From Ruminococcaceae bacterium UBA1244 (lineage in GTDB: Bacteria; Bacillota; Clostridia; Oscillospirales; Acutalibacteraceae), in contig DBWG01000078.1 of assembly GCA_002308635.1 (NCBI GenBank), positions 1 through 6,283 of the forward strand: 6,283 nt of DNA, given 5' to 3'. Under the pieces are notes generated by a model that saw only the letters and a program-made list of their open reading frames with translations, was not told where the DNA came from and did no database searches. The position numbers and the translations under genes are program-made. Within the stretch, counting starts at the first letter, position 1, and every line of letters begins with the position of its first letter. This document shows positions 1 through 4,183 of the stretch, piece by piece.

Positions 1-92
1 CTTTTGGGGGGACTGAATAGTTACAATTTATTAACGAAGTTGTCGCTAAGGGCTGGAAGCTGCCGAAGGAAGACATCGGTAAGATCTATGAT

Positions 93-1424
93 ATGGAACA
101 GAAGCTCCCTGCAAATGATCCCAATAACCCCAAATCAAGGCAGAATCGTATTCGTAAGCTGATCACCGATATGCCAAAAGGCATCATCGAAATGCCGAAA
201 GTCACACACGACCTCAACAAAGAACCGCATCTTGCCGATATGATCACGAGGATGCTGCTGGTAAATGTCCAAAACTCATACAATTCCGCCATTAACGAGA
301 AGCTTCCCGGCTTTGAAAAGGATCTGCAGCTCTACAAGATGTTCACCAAGAACATTGACAGAATAAAACCTGAAGCCGACAGACAAAACGCAATACTGAA
401 GGCGCAAGTCCACGCAGAGGAAGCCGCAAGAAAAGACGCTTTGCTCGAAAATCAGAAGCAGGAGCGTATCAACGCCGAACATCAGGCAAATCAGGCTGCC
501 CAACAGGACAGCGACAGAAAGCGTGACCGTGATGCAAATGCAGAGCTTCTGAAAGCGATTAACGAACACATTGACGATCTTAAAGCGAAGCACCGCACCG
601 GCTTCGGCGGCTCATCGAACGAACATAATACCCTTAAAAAACAGGTGGATAAGCTGACAAGTACACTGGATCCATATGACGTAAACTATTCAAGTGAGAA
701 AAAGGTAACCGCTCTCCGGGAGGCGAAGGAGGCTGCTGAGGCTTATATCGCTGCAAAGAACCGTCAGCACGGCAATGATGATCCAAACGCCGAAGTCGTT
801 CCCAGCTCCGAAATGGGCAAGAAGCGTTACCGCGCCGCAAAAGCTATCATCACGCTCTGTACCAATGAACTGGACAAAATGTCGAATAACCTGGACGCAA
901 AGGCACAGCCGGCAGTACAGAAGGTCAATCCGGAGGATGATCTGAGAAAGTATCAGAATATTCTGAAACAATCGGTTGAGAAAAACGAAAAAAGCGGCAT
1001 CCCTGCCAACAGACTCTCTGAACAGGAGTTTACCTGCCTTGCACATATCATGGCGTTCAATGTGGCATATAGTGATCCGCAGAACAACAAGTCGAACGAA
1101 ATAATTGGGTACGAGCGGAACGGCGACCATAGACCGATCACCAGAGAGAGCTATCACAAGGGCCTGCCGGCAAGTCTGCTCTCTAACTCTGCATTCCAGC
1201 GTCTGTGCCTTGACTGCAAGACGAACGAACGGTATAAAGAGCTGACAAACAAGGCGACCGAAGGCTACGGAGCACAGCTCAAAGAAGAATATCTCAGGAT
1301 CAAAAATACTATAAATAAAGAACAGAAGATCAAAGACAACAACGTAAAGAACGGGCTGAACAAGAACTTGCAGAATGACAAGAACACTGTGAACAACGAA
1401 CAGCAGCTCAAGAACAACAACTGA
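93..1424 (+). CDS. Coiled-coil-rich protein of unknown function, probably 5'-truncated by a frameshift
   Basis: I do not recognise this family. The 443-residue product has no signal peptide and no membrane segment and is rich in Lys, Glu, Asn, Gln and Ala. Residues about 93-168 form a long charged helix, probably a coiled coil (many Ala/Glu/Lys/Gln heptads). A Gly/Ser linker follows near 169-176. Residues about 200-300 are again helical. Residues 305-400 are less repetitive and look like a folded domain with four Cys (315, 372, 375 and 256 nearby). The C-terminal 40 residues are an Asn/Lys/Gln-rich repeat. The ATG at 93 is the first standard start in frame, but it has no Shine-Dalgarno sequence. 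The frame is open and protein-like back to 21, so the true N-terminus probably lies outside the window. Coding character is strong over the whole length, but the function is unknown. It has no evident link to the metal genes downstream. Confidence 0.7.
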   Translation: MEQKLPANDPNNPKSRQNRIRKLITDMPKGIIEMPKVTHDLNKEPHLADMITRMLLVNVQNSYNSAINEKLPGFEKDLQLYKMFTKNIDRIKPEADRQNAILKAQVHAEEAARKDALLENQKQERINAEHQANQAAQQDSDRKRDRDANAELLKAINEHIDDLKAKHRTGFGGSSNEHNTLKKQVDKLTSTLDPYDVNYSSEKKVTALREAKEAAEAYIAAKNRQHGNDDPNAEVVPSSEMGKKRYRAAKAIITLCTNELDKMSNNLDAKAQPAVQKVNPEDDLRKYQNILKQSVEKNEKSGIPANRLSEQEFTCLAHIMAFNVAYSDPQNNKSNEIIGYERNGDHRPITRESYHKGLPASLLSNSAFQRLCLDCKTNERYKELTNKATEGYGAQLKEEYLRIKNTINKEQKIKDNNVKNGLNKNLQNDKNTVNNEQQLKNNN

Positions 1425-1457
1425 AAGAATGAGCTGAACAAGAATTTTTGAATGACA
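1302..1457 (+). repeat. Two-copy 78-bp (26-codon) tandem repeat across the 3' end of the first gene
   Basis: Copy 1 is 1302-1379 and copy 2 is 1380-1457. Aligned codon by codon, copy 1 reads K-N-T-I-N-K-E-Q-K-I-K-D-N-N-V and copy 2 reads K-N-T-V-N-N-E-Q-Q-L-K-N-N-N-stop. After the stop, the DNA of copy 2 still matches the rest of the unit (K-N-E-L-N-K-N, then 'aatgacaag'), with one base missing around 1446-1450. The TGA at 1422 therefore lies where copy 1 has Val, inside a repeat that once coded further. This may be a naturally shortened or decaying tail. Confidence 0.7.
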
Positions 1458-1511
1458 AGCAGCGCAAGTTCTGATAAAATGACAGTTCCCGGCACAAATG
1501 ACTTCAGAAAT

Positions 1512-1685
1512 TCAGAAAAATGAATAACCGGTTGAGCCTGTAAGAAGCATCATCTTGTAGCAATCAGCTTTGACGGCTAATTCTTTTGCATAGTTCAGGC
1601 AAGCAGAGGCATATCCTTTGCCCCTGTGATCTGTGTGAGTAACAACGTTCTCAACAAATGCGTAGGTTGTCTGTTTGATAATTTT
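1512..1685 (-). pseudogene. GNAT-family N-acetyltransferase remnant
   Basis: Read on the minus strand, this stretch gives YAFVENVVTHTDHRGKGYA, then an Ala/Lys-rich helix, then CYKMMLLTGS. This is the core of a GNAT acetyltransferase: strand beta4 (ENVVTH), the acetyl-CoA pyrophosphate-binding signature R/Q-x-x-G-x-G/A seen as H-R-G-K-G-Y-A, helix alpha3, and strand beta5 (KMMLLTGS). Intact relatives are about 140-160 residues. Here only about 50 codons remain, with no N-terminal half and no residues after beta5. An in-frame stop precedes the fragment at 1686-1688, and the frame ends in an unrelated tail before TGA at 1512-1514. It has no usable start codon or ribosome site, so it is a dead fragment. 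Its substrate cannot be inferred. Confidence 0.75.
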
Positions 1686-1825
1686 TTATTCAATTTCCTG
1701 TATTCACACTTCAATACTCCAACATTATATTTTGGCGTTCCGTGTATGTTTTCCGTTTGAACGAATCACTTTCCCACAATAATAATATCTAACATCGTCA
1801 GTTACTATGGTTAATGAATTATTAA
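1686..1825. other. AT-rich spacer without a recognisable gene
   Basis: No reading frame of protein character is seen between the acetyltransferase remnant and the CDF promoter. The stretch holds an imperfect AT palindrome at 1811-1825 just upstream of the -35 element. It also has a 9-base match (ATATCTAAC, 1785-1793) to half of the operator found further right. Neither is strong enough to call as a site. Confidence 0.5.
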
Positions 1826-1854
1826 TATACATACCGGATCTTTCATGGTATAAT
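1826..1854 (+). promoter_or_regulatory. Promoter of the CDF transporter gene
   Basis: The -35 element is TATACA (1826-1831, four of six matches). A 17-base spacer separates it from a perfect TATAAT (1849-1854), preceded by an extended -10 TGG (1846-1848). The predicted transcript starts near 1861, giving a leader of about 25 bases. The upstream in-frame ATG at 1853 lies inside this -10 box and cannot be the start codon. Confidence 0.7.
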
Positions 1855-1873
1855 GTTAGAATCCAATAAATAT

Positions 1874-1880
1874 GGAGGAA
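1874..1880 (+). promoter_or_regulatory. Ribosome binding site deciding the CDF start
   Basis: GGAGGAA at 1874-1880 lies seven bases (counted from GGAGG) before the ATG at 1886. It is the only good ribosome site near the 5' end, so it fixes the start at 1886 rather than at 1853. Confidence 0.8.
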
Positions 1881-1885
1881 TTGAT

Positions 1886-3043
1886 ATGTCGGATATTAAA
1901 AAATCAAAAGTGAAGGACAAAAACGAAAACATGAGCCGTGATAAAGTCATTGTAAGAACAAGCATTATCGGTATTCTTGCAAATGTATTTCTTGCGGCAT
2001 TCAAAGCATTTGTGGGAATGACCTCTAATTCAATAGCTATCGTTATGGACGCTGTCAATAATCTCTCTGATGCCGCCAGTTCAGTAATAACCATTGTCGG
2101 AACCAAGTTAGCAGGAAAAGCACCGGACAAAAAACATCCCTTCGGCTACGGCAGAATAGAATATCTGAGCGCTATGGTTATTTCGCTTATAGTGCTGTAT
2201 GCAGGATTTACCGCTTTTGTGGAGTCTGTAAAAAAGATCATTACACCTGATACTCCGGATTATAGTGCAGCTGCACTTATCATCGTGGCCGTTGCGGTGG
2301 TCGTAAAGATAGCATTGGGCAGATACGTCAAGCATATCGGGAAAAAAGTAAATTCCGACTCCCTGATAAATTCCGGAGAGGACGCTACACTGGATTCTGT
2401 GATATCTGCATCCACACTGGTAGCCGCAGGAATATACCTCATATTCCATGTTTCCCTGGAGGCGTGGCTTGGCGCAGTTATCGCAGCCGTAATTATTAAA
2501 TCGGGCATTGAAATGATCCGGGATACCCTATCCAAAATACTGGGCGAACGTGCAGACTCTGAGCTTGCAAAGGATATCAAGGAGACAGTGACCGCTTTCC
2601 CTGAGGTCATAGGTGCATACGATCTTGTTCTGCATAATTACGGACCGGATTCTTTTAACGGTTCCATTCATATCGAGGTGCCGGACACCTTATCGGTTGA
2701 TGCACTTGACTGTCTTAACCGCAGAATCATGCTTGAGGTACTTCAAAAGCATAATGTTCTTCTTACTGCTGTGGGAGTTTATTCATTCAACACAAAGGAT
2801 CCAGATTCCATTGCAGCGAAGGAACGCATTATGAATATCATAAAGGGAGAACCGCACATACTGCAAATGCACGGATTTTATCTTGATAAAGAAAAGAAAT
2901 CTATCCGCTTTGATATTGTTATAAGCTTTGATGCCAAAGACCGAAGTGCTCTCTATCATAGAATAATTGAAAAAGTTCAGAACGAATATCCGGATTATTC
3001 CCTGCAGATCGCAATGGATACGGATTTCACTGAGGACATTTAA
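1886..3043 (+). CDS. Cation diffusion facilitator transporter, MntE/MneP-like (predicted Mn2+ exporter)
   Basis: This 385-residue inner-membrane antiporter of the CDF family would export a divalent metal in exchange for protons. Six membrane helices lie near residues 25-45, 48-72, 92-113, 128-145, 170-187 and 193-211. The family signature KKHPFGYGRIEY is at 82-93. By alignment with the YiiP metal site (DxxxD in TM2, HxxxD in TM5), the residues here are N58/D62 (NNLSD) and D166/D170 (DATLD). That gives an ND-DD site with no His, as recalled for streptococcal MntE, which favours Mn2+ over Zn2+. The cytosolic dimerisation domain (about 225-300, containing HNYGP) is followed by a second ferredoxin-like module (about 312-380), so the protein is longer than typical ~300-residue CDFs but close to MntE length. 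It has its own promoter and is monocistronic. The metal is inferred from site residues only; Fe2+ is the main alternative. Confidence 0.9.
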   Translation: MSDIKKSKVKDKNENMSRDKVIVRTSIIGILANVFLAAFKAFVGMTSNSIAIVMDAVNNLSDAASSVITIVGTKLAGKAPDKKHPFGYGRIEYLSAMVISLIVLYAGFTAFVESVKKIITPDTPDYSAAALIIVAVAVVVKIALGRYVKHIGKKVNSDSLINSGEDATLDSVISASTLVAAGIYLIFHVSLEAWLGAVIAAVIIKSGIEMIRDTLSKILGERADSELAKDIKETVTAFPEVIGAYDLVLHNYGPDSFNGSIHIEVPDTLSVDALDCLNRRIMLEVLQKHNVLLTAVGVYSFNTKDPDSIAAKERIMNIIKGEPHILQMHGFYLDKEKKSIRFDIVISFDAKDRSALYHRIIEKVQNEYPDYSLQIAMDTDFTEDI

Positions 3044-3053
3044 ATTGTAATTT

Positions 3054-3248
3054 TCAGCATACTAAACTGTAGAAAGTTTTTTCATATTTAAACTGCTTTT
3101 CATAAAGCTTTTGTACCGAAACGGCAATGGTGACGATCATCACCACATTCAGGCACAGTTCCAGAAATTGCAGAATGATATTCCCGATGATGTACTTCCG
3201 GCTTTCGGGACACATCTGCATTAGTCGTTTGTCAAACAAATTGTTCAT
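3054..3248 (-). pseudogene. N-terminal fragment of an ABC exporter half-transporter (permease/ATP-binding fusion)
   Basis: The fragment encodes about 60 residues starting LFDKRLMQMCPESRKYI, followed by a hydrophobic helix (about 21-46). This resembles the extreme N-terminus of ABC exporters of the permease-ATPase fusion type (recalled pattern: M-x-N/D-K-R-L, then PESKKYI, then the first membrane helix). Intact members are about 550-600 residues. Everything from the first extracellular loop onward is missing, and the frame stops at 3054, only 10 bases from the end of the convergent CDF gene. The AGAAGGG ribosome site (3250-3256) lies one base from the ATG at 3248 but 10 bases from a TTG at 3239. 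TTG may therefore have been the original start, which also fits the homologous N-terminus better. It follows the FepC-like fragment by 25 bases and probably was the next gene of the same operon. Confidence 0.6.
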
Positions 3249-3273
3249 TCCCTTCTGTTAAAATAAAGCAGAG

Positions 3274-3462
3274 TTATACCGGTATCACAAAAGGCTTTCC
3301 GTCTATTTGTTGTATGTTGAGGTCAACGCCGTAAACCGTTTTGACAAGTTCACTGGCGATGACCTCCTCCGGCTTGCCCTGTGCGATGGTTTTTCCGTCC
3401 TTCATGGCTACGATCTCATCACTGTAATAAAGCGACTGGTTGATGTAGTGCAGAACCATCAT
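3274..3462 (-). pseudogene. C-terminal fragment of a FepC/FhuC-like iron-siderophore ABC transporter ATPase
   Basis: The 62 residues begin at the H-loop (MVLHYINQSLYYSDEIV) and continue with AMKDGKTIAQGKPEEVI and a tail ending GKPFVIPV. This is the characteristic end of the cytoplasmic ATPase of Fe3+-siderophore/haem/cobalamin importers (usual length about 250-270). Walker A, the Q-loop, the ABC signature and Walker B are all absent, so the product cannot be an ATPase. The Asp that normally follows the switch His is Tyr here. An ATG happens to sit at the junction (3460-3462), but it has no ribosome site. A promoter and operator lie directly upstream (3467-3525). This suggests that a deletion joined the operon's leader to the 3' end of its ATPase gene and removed the upstream transport genes. 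Confidence 0.8.
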
Positions 3463-3466
3463 GAAA

Positions 3467-3482
3467 GTTAGATGTATCTAAT
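3467..3482. promoter_or_regulatory. Operator site 1: palindrome at the iron-ABC remnant promoter
   Basis: GTTAG-N6-CTAAT, with a 14-base core TTAGATGTATCTAA that is symmetric except at the central two bases. It lies just downstream of the predicted minus-strand transcription start (near 3490), where a bound repressor would block transcription. Read on the minus strand it matches site 3 at 13 of 15 positions (TTAGATACATCTAAC against TTAGCTATATCTAAC). Confidence 0.65.
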
Positions 3483-3496
3483 CTGTAACATTTTGT

Positions 3497-3525
3497 ACAG
3501 TAACACAACAAATTTACTTTGTCAA
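3497..3525 (-). promoter_or_regulatory. Minus-strand promoter of the iron-ABC remnant
   Basis: On the minus strand, a perfect -35 TTGACA (3525-3520) is followed by 17 bases and an extended -10 TGT-TACTGT (-10 at 3502-3497; only three of six match TATAAT, but the TGn helps). Predicted transcription starts near 3490 and runs into operator site 1 and the FepC-like fragment. Confidence 0.55.
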
Positions 3526-3681
3526 TACCCGGTTTGTAGCAATCTGCTAAAAAATCAAAATTTCCAGCATCAACAATGTGAATATTATACAAAATATACA
3601 GAGTGAACAATCAGTGAATTAGATTGGACTAATTTATGTTCAATTTATAAAACACTATTACGCAAAATACAGAGCTTTCTG
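3526..3681. other. AT-rich divergent intergenic region
   Basis: This spacer separates the divergent iron-ABC and ATPase-operon promoters. The only structure I can support in it is operator site 2 (3618-3633). Short open frames on the minus strand here read through the promoter and lack start signals, so no gene is called. Confidence 0.5.
3618..3633. promoter_or_regulatory. Operator site 2: palindrome in mid-spacer
   Basis: ATTAG-N6-CTAAT, with the same 5-6-5 geometry as sites 1 and 3. On the minus strand it reads ATTAGTCCAATCTAAT, sharing TTAG-N4-ATCTAA with both. It lies about 50 bases upstream of the ATPase-operon -35 element and about 95 bases upstream of the opposing promoter. It could be an auxiliary site for looping or cooperative binding. 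Confidence 0.5.
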
Positions 3682-3710
3682 TTGACAATTTAAAATTATA
3701 GTTATATAAT
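3682..3710 (+). promoter_or_regulatory. Consensus promoter of the P1B-ATPase operon
   Basis: Perfect -35 TTGACA (3682-3687), a 17-base spacer, and perfect -10 TATAAT (3705-3710). Transcription is predicted to start near 3717, inside the operator cluster. A promoter this strong directly overlapped by palindromes suggests high expression held down by a repressor. Confidence 0.85.
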
Positions 3711-3711
3711 A

Positions 3712-3736
3712 CTAACTGTGGTTAGCTATATCTAAC
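3712..3736. promoter_or_regulatory. Operator site 3: three half-sites over the transcription start
   Basis: Three half-sites follow one another: CTAAC (3712-3716), a four-base gap, GTTAG (3721-3725), a six-base gap, then CTAAC (3732-3736). The last two form the 16-base palindrome GTTAG-N6-CTAAC, matching sites 1 and 2. The first two form a second, overlapping inverted pair. TTAG/CTAA half-sites recall DtxR/IdeR-family boxes, but the spacing differs from the classical box, so the regulator's identity is inference. Confidence 0.7.
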
Positions 3737-3765
3737 GAGTTTATCAGGAATAGAGATGATATCCG

Positions 3766-3846
3766 ATGAAGCACCATAAATTCTGGGCAATCGCTGCCCT
3801 TGTATGTATGTTGATGGCAGTATTCACGGGCTATAAGAAAAAATAA
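3766..3846 (+). CDS. 26-residue single-span membrane peptide, first gene of the ATPase operon
   Basis: The product is MKHHKFWAIAALVCMLMAV followed by FTGYKKK: a basic, His-containing start, one hydrophobic helix (about residues 7-21), and a TGYKKK end, so the ends carry positive charge on both sides. It lies about 50 bases after the predicted transcript start, and its TAA (3844-3846) abuts the ribosome site of the next gene, as expected of an operon. No strong Shine-Dalgarno precedes the ATG; AGGAA at 3746-3750 is 15 bases away, so initiation may be weak. I recall similar short 'HKFWA...TGHK' proteins (DUF6219-like) next to DUF6110 genes in Clostridia, but cannot confirm this. Function unknown; an accessory or assembly peptide for the ATPase is a reasonable guess. 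Confidence 0.6.
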   Translation: MKHHKFWAIAALVCMLMAVFTGYKKK

Positions 3847-3847
3847 A

Positions 3848-3854
3848 AGGAGGT
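3848..3854 (+). promoter_or_regulatory. Strong ribosome binding site for the DUF6110-like gene
   Basis: AAGGAGGT, within 3846-3854, is a near-perfect match to the 16S anti-Shine-Dalgarno sequence, eight bases before the ATG at 3863. It is much stronger than the sites of either flanking operon gene, which suggests that this small protein is made in excess over the ATPase. Confidence 0.8.
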
Positions 3855-3862
3855 CATAAACA

Positions 3863-4156
3863 ATGATAACGATCAACAAAGCTTTATTGTCATTTTTGGG
3901 AGGAGTATTGTTTGGAACAGCAGGCATAAAACTGCTTTCAAGCAGGGACGCTAAAAAGGTGTACACGCACTGCACCGCCGCTACCCTCAGAGCAAAGGAC
4001 AGTATCGTCAAAACCGCCACAACCATTCAGGAAAATGCAGAGGATATTATGGCTGAAGCCAAGCAGATCAATGCCGAGCGTGAAGCTGCGGAAGAACCCG
4101 TTACGAAAGAATCTGAGGAAGCATCCCTTGAGGTGGATGGTAACACTAAGGGTTAA
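3863..4156 (+). CDS. DUF6110-like small membrane-anchored protein (candidate ferrosome component, FezA-like)
   Basis: The 97-residue product has an N-terminal Gly-rich membrane helix (about 7-25, containing FLGGVLFGTAGIKLL), then SSRDAKK. An amphipathic Ala/Lys/Thr helix follows (about 28-70), and then a strongly acidic, disordered tail (about 71-97) with many Glu. From memory this matches DUF6110 proteins, which sit directly before P1B-type ATPases in Clostridia; one such membrane-anchored protein is encoded beside the ATPase in fez (ferrosome) clusters. The acidic cytosolic tail could bind iron or organise the mineral, but that is inference. Its start is fixed by the strong ribosome site. 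It lies 16 bases after the small peptide gene and 27 bases before the ATPase gene, so the three are surely co-transcribed. Confidence 0.75.
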   Translation: MITINKALLSFLGGVLFGTAGIKLLSSRDAKKVYTHCTAATLRAKDSIVKTATTIQENAEDIMAEAKQINAEREAAEEPVTKESEEASLEVDGNTKG

Positions 4157-4165
4157 CACGCCCTT
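4148..4165 (+). other. Small hairpin between the DUF6110-like gene and the ATPase gene
   Basis: AAGGG (4148-4152) can pair with CCCTT (4161-4165) across an 8-base loop, with TTTTG following. The stem is only five base pairs, too weak for a full terminator. It might reduce read-through or mark a processing site, lowering ATPase output relative to the small protein. The stop codon of the upstream gene is in the loop. Confidence 0.3.
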
Positions 4166-4183
4166 TTGTTGTGGTGAACCAAT

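Noticed and set aside
690..1157. Long minus-strand open frame antisense to the first gene
   Set aside because: It is a shadow of the plus-strand coding frame. Its Leu/Val/Phe-rich, Cys-scattered product lacks any family pattern or start signal.
1302..1457. CRISPR-like or mobile-element origin for the repeat
   Set aside because: There are only two copies, they are in frame with a coding sequence and directly adjacent without spacers, which fits a protein repeat. No transposase, terminal inverted repeats, tRNA or CRISPR pattern was found in the window.
1724..1752. Minus-strand TATAAT (1724-1729) pointing at the acetyltransferase remnant
   Set aside because: No convincing -35 element is found at 16-18 bases, and the sequence is AT-rich enough for chance matches.
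1785..1859. Operator-like half-sites upstream of the CDF gene (ATATCTAAC at 1785-1793, GTTAGA at 1855-1860)
   Set aside because: Neither has a partner half-site at the six-base spacing seen in the three true palindromes, so control of the CDF gene by the same regulator is not supported.
2613..2834. Plus-strand open frame inside the CDF gene
   Set aside because: It overlaps the CDF coding sequence in another frame, has no ribosome site and no recognisable protein pattern.
3064..3082. Possible terminator between the convergent CDF gene and ABC fragment
   Set aside because: The AAACT/AGTTT stem has five mostly A-T pairs, too weak to call despite the following T run.
3419..3610. Minus-strand open frame of 63 codons upstream of the FepC-like fragment
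   Set aside because: It starts at a TTG without a ribosome site, reads through the predicted promoter and operator, and its protein shows no family pattern. It is best explained as chance in an AT-rich spacer.
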